From an uncultured Eubacteriaceae bacterium (GTDB lineage Bacteria; Bacillota; Clostridia; Eubacteriales; Eubacteriaceae): a DNA stretch of 5,975 nt. The translations under genes were made by a program, and so were the position numbers. Numbering within the stretch: the stretch's first letter is position 1; each line of letters opens with the position of its first letter. Location: NCBI GenBank assembly GCA_947625175.1, contig CANQNI010000101.1, positions 1-5,975 of the forward strand, written 5' to 3'. The notes beneath the pieces were generated by a model, which worked only from the letters and a program-made list of their open reading frames with translations, was not told the DNA's origin and ran no database searches. Shown one piece after another: positions 1 through 5,909 of the stretch.

Positions 1-348
1 GCTTATACCTTTTCATTCTTTGGTCAAATTATCGGTAAAACACTCCAAACAGGGATACTAGGTTTTCTTCTGGGAGCAATTTATTTAAAGAATCATAATC
101 TTTGGAGTATTGCCCTACTCCATGGTTTTAATGATTTTTCCATGTTCCTACCTGGATATCTTTACAATACAATTCAATTAGGAAATTATGTTGATCCTAC
201 TACTTTTGTTTATGTATATGTTTATTTCGGCCTCTCAATTATCTCAATTCCTATGGTTGTTATTGGATACCGAATTATTAAGAATCTTTCTGTTCCACAA
301 CCCGGATTCTTTAAAGTTTGCTGGTTCCCACTTGATGTGAAGAAATAA
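1..348 (+). CDS. CPBP-family intramembrane metalloprotease, C-terminal part (5' end outside window)
   Basis: Frame 1 is open from the first base to the TAA at 346-348, giving 115 residues of a membrane protein whose start lies left of the window. Residues 13-45 match the C-terminal conserved block of CPBP (CAAX protease/Abi) proteins: a K-x-x-Q-T-G lead, the F-L-L-G segment near residues 22-25, and an H-x-x-x-D/N motif (H41 to D45) that in the family supplies a metal ligand. A hydrophobic stretch at about residues 70-92 is a final membrane helix, followed by a basic, probably cytoplasmic tail. The earlier E-E-x-x-R and F-x-x-x-H motifs would be upstream and cannot be checked. Family members cleave prenylated or peptide substrates in the membrane, and many serve in bacteriocin processing or immunity; the substrate here is unknown. 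No clear terminator follows, so read-through into the next gene is possible. Confidence 0.8.
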   Translation, partial: AYTFSFFGQIIGKTLQTGILGFLLGAIYLKNHNLWSIALLHGFNDFSMFLPGYLYNTIQLGNYVDPTTFVYVYVYFGLSIISIPMVVIGYRIIKNLSVPQPGFFKVCWFPLDVKK

Positions 349-359
349 TTTAATATATT
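332..359 (+). promoter_or_regulatory. possible sigma-A-type promoter for the MATE-ATPase gene
   Basis: TTGATG (332-337, four of six matches to the -35 consensus) and TATATT (354-359, five of six to the -10) are separated by 16 bp. The -35 would lie inside the end of the CPBP gene. The region is very AT-rich, with a 12-bp AT palindrome at 358-369, so a chance match is quite possible. Confidence 0.3.
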
Positions 360-395
360 TAATATTAAAACGAAAACTAAAAAATTGGAATCAAA

Positions 396-414
396 TTACC
401 TGAAAAACAGGTAA
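396..414. promoter_or_regulatory. perfect 7-bp dyad TTACCTG-N5-CAGGTAA before the MATE-ATPase start
   Basis: Arms at 396-402 and 408-414 are exact reverse complements around an AAAAA centre, and the dyad ends 10 bp before the ATG at 425. It has the size and symmetry of an operator for a dimeric repressor (for example TetR or MarR type). As RNA it would also be a hairpin that holds the only weak Shine-Dalgarno-like AGG (409-411). No T-tract follows, so it is not a terminator. Which role applies cannot be decided from the sequence. Confidence 0.45.
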
Positions 415-424
415 ATAATAGAAT

Positions 425-2218
425 ATGAATTTTCAAAATTCTTTAAAAGAAACTCGTTCTAAAGATTATATCTTAAGAGGAATATACAAAAATTATTTAA
501 TTGTAACGATTATTTCAACAGTTACTAATGGCATTGGTAATAACATAGATGCTATTATTACCGGAAATTACTTTGGAGCCAAAGCTTTAGCTGCTTTAGG
601 TTCCTGTTCTCCTTTATTTCAGATTTTATATGGAATTGGAAGTATCTTTGGTTTTGGCGCCATCACTTTAAGTGGCTATTACATAGGAAGAAATGAGAAG
701 AAAAAGCAGGAGGTTGTCTTTACTTTATCTGTTCTCTGGGCTACCATTACTGGTCTGGTCATTTCTGTGTTAATGTTCCTCTGTGCTGATCTAGTCGCCC
801 ATTTCTTAGGAGCTACCTCTGATATACAGGCGCTAACAAGTTCTTATATTCGGGGAATTTCTATAGGAATGCTCTTTAACGTTCTTAATGTTGTTTTTAT
901 TAATGAAGAACGAATGGATGGATCACCTAATATTGGTTTGTATTTCTTCCTGGCTATCTCAATTTTGGATATTACCCTTGATCTAGCTAATGTTTATATT
1001 TTTAAACTGGGAATGTTTGGAATGGGGCTTGCTACAGCTTTAAGTTATATTTTTGGTTCTCTTGTCTTTTTCCTACATTTTAGAAAACCATATAATACGC
1101 TTAAATTCGTCAAGCCGGTTGATACTATACAGGAATCGGTTAAGATGGTTAAACTGGGAGTTTCCAAAGTTTATAAAACGCTTTCAGATTTCCTGTGTTC
1201 TGTAGCTTTTAATAATATTCTTGGAGTAATCGGCGGAAGTATGGCTATAACCGCCTTTGCTATTCAAAAGAATTTGGCTCTATTATTTGTTTCAATTCCA
1301 CTCTCATTTGGTATTGTTACTAATCTAATGTCCGGAATTTTCTTTGGAGAAGAAGATGAAGACTTATTGGCTAGATCTTTAAAATTTTCATTATTCTATG
1401 GCATTCTAGTAAGTTTGGTTGTTTCTGTAATAGCCATAATTTTTAACACACCATTAATTCATGCTTTCGGTAACTTAAATGGTCAGGAACTAGACTATGC
1501 CAGAACAGCTGTAACCTGGTATTTAGCAGGCTTACCTTTCTTAACTATTACAGCAATTTTCCAGGATTTTTATCTTGCCACCCAGAACTTAAAAACAACC
1601 TACTTTTTAAATATTTGTGAATCATTAGTGTTCGTACTAGGGACCGGAATAATTCTATCCTTTATATTTGGTGAAGATGGAATATACGCAGCCTACTGTA
1701 TTGGGGAAATTATGGCTTTAGTTGGTTTAGTACTTTGGGTTTGGGCCTGGACCAAGAAATTTCCTACTTCAATTAAGAATATGATGATGTTACCGAAATC
1801 TTTTGAAGTAGAGCATATAGCGCATTTAAACAGAACGGTTAAAAGTAACTTAGAAGATATCATGGAACTTAAGGAAGAAGTGCTTGATTTTTGCCATGCC
1901 AATAATATTGAAGATAAAAAAGCATTCTTATTAGCTCTTTCAATTGAAGAAATGGCAGGTAATGTAGCTCAATATGCCTATAAAGATAATAAAGAGCACT
2001 TCGTAGATATTTTCATTTTAATTAATCAGTTAGGTGAGATTGTATTTCGAATGCGTGATGATGGTGAACCATTTAATCCATTTACTTTTATAGAAGAAGA
2101 TGAGAGTGTCAGGGAAGATCCCTACGCTCATATTGGAATTCGCCTGATTAATAATATGGTTAAAACAAGCGATTACCGTTTTAGTCTTGGAATGAACAAT
2201 TTATTACTTAGAATATAA
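425..2218 (+). CDS. MATE-family efflux transporter fused to a C-terminal RsbW/SpoIIAB-like ATPase domain
   Basis: This 597-residue protein has two parts. Residues about 20-450 form a polytopic membrane domain with about twelve helices. The N-terminal segment, with its N-N-I-D-A-I-I-T-G-N-Y-F-G signature and following A-L-A-A-L-G-S motif, is typical of MATE antiporters, which export drugs or other organic compounds using Na+ or H+ gradients. Residues about 470-597 are cytoplasmic and match the HATPase_c_2 (anti-sigma kinase-like) fold: an N-box with E509 and N513, a G1-type motif at residues 545-550 (D-D-G-E-P-F), and a G2-like H-I-G-I-R-L-I at 569-575. The C-terminus ends in the L-G-M-N-x-L-L motif seen in that family. 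MATE proteins alone are about 450 residues, so the tail is an extra domain. An in-frame TAG at 419 fixes the ATG at 425; the ribosome site is weak. The substrate, and whether the tail binds ATP or phosphorylates a partner, are unknown. Confidence 0.88.
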   Translation: MNFQNSLKETRSKDYILRGIYKNYLIVTIISTVTNGIGNNIDAIITGNYFGAKALAALGSCSPLFQILYGIGSIFGFGAITLSGYYIGRNEKKKQEVVFTLSVLWATITGLVISVLMFLCADLVAHFLGATSDIQALTSSYIRGISIGMLFNVLNVVFINEERMDGSPNIGLYFFLAISILDITLDLANVYIFKLGMFGMGLATALSYIFGSLVFFLHFRKPYNTLKFVKPVDTIQESVKMVKLGVSKVYKTLSDFLCSVAFNNILGVIGGSMAITAFAIQKNLALLFVSIPLSFGIVTNLMSGIFFGEEDEDLLARSLKFSLFYGILVSLVVSVIAIIFNTPLIHAFGNLNGQELDYARTAVTWYLAGLPFLTITAIFQDFYLATQNLKTTYFLNICESLVFVLGTGIILSFIFGEDGIYAAYCIGEIMALVGLVLWVWAWTKKFPTSIKNMMMLPKSFEVEHIAHLNRTVKSNLEDIMELKEEVLDFCHANNIEDKKAFLLALSIEEMAGNVAQYAYKDNKEHFVDIFILINQLGEIVFRMRDDGEPFNPFTFIEEDESVREDPYAHIGIRLINNMVKTSDYRFSLGMNNLLLRI

Positions 2219-2224
2219 ACTTTT

Positions 2225-2248
2225 AGAGCTCGTAAAGAGCTCTTTTTT
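2225..2248 (+). terminator. intrinsic terminator of the MATE-ATPase gene
   Basis: A perfect 7-bp stem, AGAGCTC (2225-2231) with GAGCTCT (2237-2243), a GTAAA loop and a T-run at 2244-2248 begin 6 bp after the MATE stop. On the other strand the hairpin is followed by AAAAG rather than a U-run, so it should work mainly for rightward transcription. Its T-run overlaps the stop codon of the convergent gene. Confidence 0.85.
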
Positions 2249-2771
2249 AATAATTTCTGCTATTAAATTCTATTTCTTTAATACCTTCATCGTCATTTAA
2301 TTTGAGAGCCAGATAAAAGAAATAACCAGAAAGAATATTGGCTATATCAATCAGTCTTGGACTCACTTCATTACCTTGATCCAAATAACGATAGATTAAG
2401 CGAACTAGTTTTTTAAACTGGACTCGGAGAAGGTGGGCTAACATGGCATTTTCAGACCCTTGAGGAATAACGAATTTAGAAACCTGACTAGAGTAATTAT
2501 TCTTTAAATCTTGAGTGATTTTTTTTAATTTTTCTTCTTCCTGCTTAGTGATTTTAAGTGAAGTTCTAAGTGATGGATTTATATGATAAACTAACTCGTC
2601 TAACCAAAGTAGTTCATCTTTTAAATTTAAATCTTTAACTTTAGATCTAAGTAAACCAATCTGGCTTGCTATTTCATCAGTTAAGAGCTCAAAATCACAA
2701 CGTAGATCATTCGCTTCATCACTTAAAAAAGGATATGCTTCATAAGGACTTCTGTAAGTTTTCATTTTCAT
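2247..2771 (-). CDS. divergent PduO-type cobalamin adenosyltransferase-like protein
   Basis: This mostly helical, soluble 174-residue protein is close to the usual 180-190 of PduO-type ATP:cob(I)alamin adenosyltransferases, which attach the adenosyl group of ATP to reduced corrinoid. Family resemblance lies in three blocks: T-D-E-I-A-S-Q-I-G at residues 31-39 (usual V-D-E-L-N-S-x-I-G), F-V-I-P-Q-G-S at 100-106 with H113, R116 and K120-K121 (usual F-x-L-P-G-G-S...H..R...RR..ER), and N145-I-L-S-G-Y-F-F at 145-152 (usual N-R-L-S-D-Y-L-F). It lacks the N-terminal T-G-D-x-G-x-T ATP-binding motif; V123 stands where Glu is usual and G149 where Asp is usual. Its position as last gene of a riboswitch-controlled B12 import operon supports a corrinoid role. 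It overlaps btuD by 32 bp. A second Met at residue 3 is an alternative start. The GGAAAG upstream is rather far from either start. Catalysis is plausible but unproven. Confidence 0.72.
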   Translation of the reverse strand: MKMKTYRSPYEAYPFLSDEANDLRCDFELLTDEIASQIGLLRSKVKDLNLKDELLWLDELVYHINPSLRTSLKITKQEEEKLKKITQDLKNNYSSQVSKFVIPQGSENAMLAHLLRVQFKKLVRLIYRYLDQGNEVSPRLIDIANILSGYFFYLALKLNDDEGIKEIEFNSRNY

Positions 2772-3537
2772 TACTTTTTAAATCTTTCCATTTAAGTCGC
2801 GATTCATACATATAGTTTGGAACATCAAAACCATAGATTCTATTTAATTCGTTTATATCTAAATTTTCTGTATCTCCAAAATAAACTGACTTACCTTTAT
2901 CCATTAAAAGAATTTTATCGGCAAAATTTAAGGCCAAATTAAGATCGTGAAAAACTCCAATAGCAGCCCTATCCTCTTTATTAGTCCAGTTTTTTAAATG
3001 GTTAACCAGTTCAACCTGAAATTTTAAATCCAAGTGATTAGTAGGCTCATCGAGCAGTAAGATTTTAGGTGTTTGAGCAAAGGTTCTGGCCAGTAAAACT
3101 CTTTGAAGCTGACCACCCGAAAGTTCAGTGATTAGTTTATTCCGTTCTTCCCATAGTCCAAATCTTTTTAACTGGGTCTCAACAATTTTATAATCTTCTT
3201 TACTCGGTTTAGAGAAAAGCTTCCCACTGATGTAGGGATATCTTCCAAGCATCACTGTTTCCATTACCGTATAGGAAAAAGATACATTATTCATCTGGGT
3301 AAATAGCGCCATCAGTTTACTTCGATCCTGAGAGCTCATTTTCCTTAAATCATCTCCATTCAGCTTAATATCCCCAGTTGAAGGTAGGATTCCAGTTATT
3401 CCTCTGAGTAAAGTAGTTTTTCCACACCCATTTGGACCTAGTATGGCTAAGCGCTCACCAGGATTTAAGTTAAAAGAAATATCATTAACTATCTTTTGAT
3501 CCCCATATCCACAGGAAAGTTTATCAATTTCAAACAT
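2740..3537 (-). CDS. btuD: ABC transporter ATP-binding protein, cobalamin/iron-chelate type (BtuD-like)
   Basis: This 265-residue cytoplasmic ATPase powers import through the permease encoded just upstream. All nucleotide-binding elements are visible: the aromatic A-loop residue Y11, Walker A at 34-42 with K40, Q-loop Q81, the L-S-G-G-Q signature at 139-143, Walker B ending at D163-E164, a D-loop at about 168-170 (H-L-D), and switch histidine H197. The overall pattern, including the F-H-D-L-N segment, is that of the FecE/BtuD/FhuC group. The ATG overlaps the permease stop in an 8-nt ATGTTTGA arrangement, with a GGAA ribosome site about 8 nt upstream. The C-terminal 60 residues extend past the core and end in an Asn/Lys-rich tail that overlaps the next gene. 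Cobalamin as substrate is inferred from the riboswitch and the adenosyltransferase neighbour; sequence alone would also allow siderophore or haem transport. Confidence 0.9.
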   Translation of the reverse strand: MFEIDKLSCGYGDQKIVNDISFNLNPGERLAILGPNGCGKTTLLRGITGILPSTGDIKLNGDDLRKMSSQDRSKLMALFTQMNNVSFSYTVMETVMLGRYPYISGKLFSKPSKEDYKIVETQLKRFGLWEERNKLITELSGGQLQRVLLARTFAQTPKILLLDEPTNHLDLKFQVELVNHLKNWTNKEDRAAIGVFHDLNLALNFADKILLMDKGKSVYFGDTENLDINELNRIYGFDVPNYMYESRLKWKDLKSNENENLQKSL

Positions 3538-4534
3538 TTTTTTTATTCCGTTTACTTAAGAAAATATATAGAAAGAATGGGGACCCCAGTATTGCCGTAA
3601 CCGAACCAACTGGAACCTCTCTAGGAGCTGCAAGAGTACGGGAAATCAAATCACAAAGAATCATAAAGCTTCCTCCAAGTAGAGCTCCACCGGGAAGAAC
3701 CCATTTATGGCTAGCTCCAAATAACCGTCTAGCTATATGGGGTGAAACTAGATCAATAAAGCCGATAATACCAGAGAAGGCTACAGCTGTTCCGGTTAAA
3801 ACTGAAACTAAAGTAATCATCTTTCTCCGGGCATTTTGAATATCAATTCCCATAGCAATAGCCTGTTCATCACCAAAGGTCATTACATCTAACATATTGG
3901 CATAATTTAAAATAATAATAAAACAGATAATAAATACAGGAGTTAGAATAAAAACACTCCTCCATCCACGTACTGCAAAACTCCCTAACTGCCAGAGTCC
4001 TATACGCTGGGCATAATCAGGAGACATGGTTGAAATTAAATCAATAATAGCTGAAATAAAGAGAGAAATTACCATACCAATAAGAACGATAGTATAGCTG
4101 GAAAGTCTGGTATCGGGGGACTCGGCTAAAAGTAGAGCTAGTAAAACAGTAAGTAGCCCACCAACAAAAGAAAAAACCGGCATGATAAAGAAGCCAATTA
4201 GTCCTCCTGAAAGTCCTAAGACCATAACAATGGTAGCTCCTAATCCTGCTCCAGCAGAAATTCCTAATCCAAAAGGAGAGGCCAGTGGATTTTCTAATAC
4301 TGATTGTAGAACAGATCCACTGACCGCTAAGGTAGCCCCTGTTACCATAGCTAATACTACTCTTGGTAGTCTAATATTAAGAATGAGAGTACGAATATTA
4401 TCACTAGTATGTCCTGTAAAAACATTCATTATTTCTTGAAGTGAAATATTCGTGCTTCCAATACTTATTCCTAATAATAAGGAAATAATTAAAAAAACTA
4501 TTAGAATAATAAGTTTTCTAACAGGTTTACTCAC
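3530..4534 (-). CDS. btuC: FecCD-family ABC transporter permease (BtuC-like)
   Basis: This 334-residue membrane protein has about ten predicted helices, the usual length and topology for FecCD/BtuC permeases, two copies of which form the translocation pore. R-L-P-R at 55-58 leads into the conserved block G-A-x-L-A-x-S-G...Q...N-P-L-A-x-P...G-x-S-x-G-A. The C-terminal half carries D-L-V-S-P-H-I-A-R (about 262-270), the cytoplasmic coupling region that meets the ATPase, and the A-P-R-E-V-P-V-G-S-V-T-A-x-x-G-S-P-F-F block near the end. Translation starts at GTG (4532-4534), inside an 8-nt overlap with the btuF stop. The GGAG at 4542-4545 is a good ribosome site 7 nt from the GTG, which supports this start. 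The stop overlaps the btuD start, so the three genes are probably translationally coupled. Substrate assignment to cobalamin rests on the operon context. Confidence 0.92.
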   Translation of the reverse strand: MSKPVRKLIILIVFLIISLLLGISIGSTNISLQEIMNVFTGHTSDNIRTLILNIRLPRVVLAMVTGATLAVSGSVLQSVLENPLASPFGLGISAGAGLGATIVMVLGLSGGLIGFFIMPVFSFVGGLLTVLLALLLAESPDTRLSSYTIVLIGMVISLFISAIIDLISTMSPDYAQRIGLWQLGSFAVRGWRSVFILTPVFIICFIIILNYANMLDVMTFGDEQAIAMGIDIQNARRKMITLVSVLTGTAVAFSGIIGFIDLVSPHIARRLFGASHKWVLPGGALLGGSFMILCDLISRTLAAPREVPVGSVTAILGSPFFLYIFLSKRNKKNV

Positions 4535-5462
4535 TGTAATACTCCGGATAAATAGCTTTAGCCATTTCTTTAAGTGCTTTTACTATATTTTCATTTGGTA
4601 ATGAAGATGACATATTATCGATATAATAAACTTGTCCATTCTTGACAGCATTAATATTATTCCATCCTGGTCTAGCTAAAATTTCTGTAACCGGATTTCC
4701 ATTTGCATCGAAGTTAGAGAGAATAACATCAGGATTTCCACTAACAACCGCTTCTTCAGTTACTCCAATCCAACCATCTTCATTTTCCAGAATATTGTTG
4801 GCCCCTATTATATTTAACATTTCATCAAGATAAACATTGGAACCAAAACTATACATATCAGGCGCCGGAGAGATTTCAAAATAAACAGTCTTCTTATCTT
4901 TAATCCCTTCCCCAACTGATTTAATTTTGTCAATTTCAGATTCCATAGTATTAATAATTTCAGTACTTTTATCTTCCTCACCAAACAGAGTTCCCAGGAA
5001 AGTTATATCTTCTTTTATTTCATCAATACTTTCAGCAGTAGGCACTGTTACTACAGTAGTTCCAGCATCTATTAAAGGTTGGAAGGCATCCGGTTGATCA
5101 GCATAGGTAAGATTCGTCACCAGTAGTACATCAGGTTTTAATTCAACTAACTTTTCAACATCGGGCGACATGATATCGAGTATTTCAGCATCTTCTTTTA
5201 GACCATCTAAACCTTTACTGTCAGTATCATAAGCTATTATCTTATCCCCCTGTCCCATATCAACTACTGTTTCTACTAGAGATGGAGCTAATACAGCTAT
5301 TGAATTTATTTCATCTGGAACGGTAATTTCCTGACCACTTGGATCAGTAACAGTATCTTCATAAGATAAATCACGGGCTGCACAACTAGAAAGAATAATA
5401 CTTAAGATTAAAATGAGAATATAGAATAAGAACTGTTGAGAAATTGTTTTAAAGCGATTCAT
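4527..5462 (-). CDS. btuF: cobalamin (corrinoid) ABC transporter substrate-binding lipoprotein (BtuF-like)
   Basis: This 311-residue extracytoplasmic binding protein delivers substrate to the BtuC-like permease. Residues 1-26 form a signal peptide with a long hydrophobic core and a lipobox L-S-S-C, giving lipid-modified C27. The mature part has the two-lobe class III (Peripla_BP_2) pattern: V-T-D-x-x-G-x-x-I-x-V-P at about 38-49, A-P-S-L-V-E with E64, a long linking helix around 145-185, and a second lobe with V-T-E-E (E237) followed by N-P-D-V-I at 243-247. E64 and E237 are at the positions where family members have glutamates that dock on permease arginines. The ATG at 5460-5462 is preceded by AGAAAGGA (5470-5477) with a 7-nt spacer, a strong site. 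It is the first gene after the cobalamin riboswitch and terminator, which is the main reason to assign B12 rather than a ferric siderophore. Confidence 0.88.
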   Translation of the reverse strand: MNRFKTISQQFLFYILILILSIILSSCAARDLSYEDTVTDPSGQEITVPDEINSIAVLAPSLVETVVDMGQGDKIIAYDTDSKGLDGLKEDAEILDIMSPDVEKLVELKPDVLLVTNLTYADQPDAFQPLIDAGTTVVTVPTAESIDEIKEDITFLGTLFGEEDKSTEIINTMESEIDKIKSVGEGIKDKKTVYFEISPAPDMYSFGSNVYLDEMLNIIGANNILENEDGWIGVTEEAVVSGNPDVILSNFDANGNPVTEILARPGWNNINAVKNGQVYYIDNMSSSLPNENIVKALKEMAKAIYPEYYSE

Positions 5463-5485
5463 TTAAAATTCCTTTCTGAATATGA

Positions 5486-5518
5486 AAAAACACCCCACCA
5501 AATACGAGGGGTGTTTTT
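5486..5518 (-). terminator. attenuating intrinsic terminator of the cobalamin riboswitch
   Basis: On the minus strand, A-run plus CACCCC (5518-5508) pairs with GGGGTG plus U-run (5496-5486) around an 11-nt loop. This gives a strong stem ending in about six Us. It sits between the aptamer and the btuF ribosome site and contains no start codon, so it should act as the off-state of the switch by stopping transcription before btuF. Confidence 0.88.
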
Positions 5519-5563
5519 ATAATTCGTAATCAGAAAGTTAAATTACTTCTATGAATAAAAACA
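5512..5563 (-). promoter_or_regulatory. candidate antiterminator of the riboswitch
   Basis: On the minus strand, TGTTTTTAT (5563-5555) is exactly complementary over 9 nt to ATAAAAACA (5520-5512), which includes the 5' arm of the terminator. Inside this, GTAAT (5546-5542) can pair with ATTAC (5530-5526). The resulting bipartite hairpin would prevent terminator formation. Most pairs are A-U, so its stability is uncertain; this is inference from pairing only. Confidence 0.4.
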
Positions 5564-5590
5564 TATAAATTCATTCACCGTGAATTTATA
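5564..5590 (-). promoter_or_regulatory. 10-bp hairpin directly 3' of the aptamer P1 stem
   Basis: TATAAATTCA (5590-5581) and TGAATTTATA (5573-5564) are perfect complements around a CGGTGAA loop. The hairpin starts on the base after the aptamer's 3' P1 strand and ends on the base before the candidate antiterminator, so it could stack between the two. Its function is not known. Confidence 0.5.
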
Positions 5591-5694
5591 CAGGACAAGC
5601 TCAGCGATCTGACTTTTGCCTAAGCAATTTACAGTGGCGGGACCGTGCGGGATTTTCACCCGGCTTCTCTGAATAACGCCTGGCCCTTGTACTG
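5591..5694 (-). ncRNA. cobalamin riboswitch aptamer
   Basis: The minus strand carries the hallmark conserved core of the cobalamin riboswitch: a GCCGGGTGAAAATCCC segment, then CGGTCCCGCCACTGT (about 5645-5631), and near the 3' end a B12-box-like AGTCAGATCGCTGAGC (about 5613-5598). A closing stem is visible: CAG-T-ACAAG (5694-5686) pairs with CTTGT-C-CTG (5599-5591), eight pairs and one mismatch. TCAG/CTGA closes a small loop, and GATCG there can pair, with one G-U, to CGGTC (about 5645-5641), a possible kissing contact of the kind known for this class. The order aptamer, terminator, transport genes is the classic cobalamin-off arrangement. Whether adenosyl-, methyl- or hydroxocobalamin is preferred is not visible. 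Confidence 0.95.
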
Positions 5695-5737
5695 GATAGT
5701 ATTTTTTCAAAATTTTACTCTAATCGAGCTTATTTTT

Positions 5738-5766
5738 AGATTAGCAAACGCCTATTATGTTGTCAA
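5738..5766 (-). promoter_or_regulatory. promoter of the B12 uptake operon
   Basis: On the minus strand a perfect -35 TTGACA (5766-5761), a 17-bp spacer and a weak -10 TAATCT (5743-5738) preceded by TG at the extended -10 position form a plausible sigma-A promoter. It would start RNA near 5731, about 37 nt before the aptamer. An inverted repeat CTAATC/GATTAG (5720-5725, 5739-5744) overlaps the -10. Confidence 0.7.
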
Positions 5767-5778
5767 GAAGGAAGCTTG

Positions 5779-5800
5779 TAATAATTCTTTAGAATAATTA
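5779..5800. repeat. 22-bp AT-rich dyad upstream of the operon promoter
   Basis: TAAT-A-ATTCT (5779-5788) mirrors AGAAT-A-ATTA (5791-5800) around TT, with a single A/A mismatch in each arm. It lies 12 bp upstream of the -35, where an operator or an UP-like element could sit. AT-rich DNA produces such dyads readily, so this is only a possibility. Confidence 0.3.
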
Positions 5801-5909
5801 TTTGTTTTGATAAAGCATTTAACACAAAAGATTATTTTAATCATTACTTTTTCTTTAAATATCTTTAAAATTGTTTTAATAATTTTCTTAAACCAGATTT
5901 TATCCTCCC
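5801..5909. other. AT-rich non-coding stretch
   Basis: No open frame of useful length, RNA gene or strong hairpin is visible here. Short A/T-only inverted repeats occur, as expected from the composition. The stretch separates the B12 operon promoter from the possible insertion-sequence end at the right edge. Confidence 0.6.

Noticed and set aside
142..348. A separate 68-residue gene starting at the ATG at 142
   Set aside because: The frame is open to the window's first base, and the conserved CPBP motifs lie partly upstream of this ATG, so it is an internal methionine of a longer gene.
396..414. Intrinsic terminator of the CPBP gene
   Set aside because: The hairpin has only 7 pairs and is followed by AAATAATAG rather than a T-run.
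1693..1902. Minus-strand open frame inside the MATE-ATPase gene
   Set aside because: It lies entirely antisense to a well-supported coding region, has no ribosome site and resembles no known protein.
4182..4439. Plus-strand open frame inside the BtuC-like permease gene
   Set aside because: It is antisense to a clear FecCD permease. Its Pro-rich translation is a shadow of the Gly/Ala-rich permease codons.
4642..4833. Plus-strand open frame inside the BtuF-like gene
   Set aside because: It is antisense to a clear binding-protein gene, is short, and has no supporting motif.
2740..5462. Ferric siderophore or haem uptake operon
   Set aside because: The transporter families allow it, but the cobalamin riboswitch upstream and the PduO-like last gene point to corrinoid uptake; no Fur-like box is evident at the promoter.
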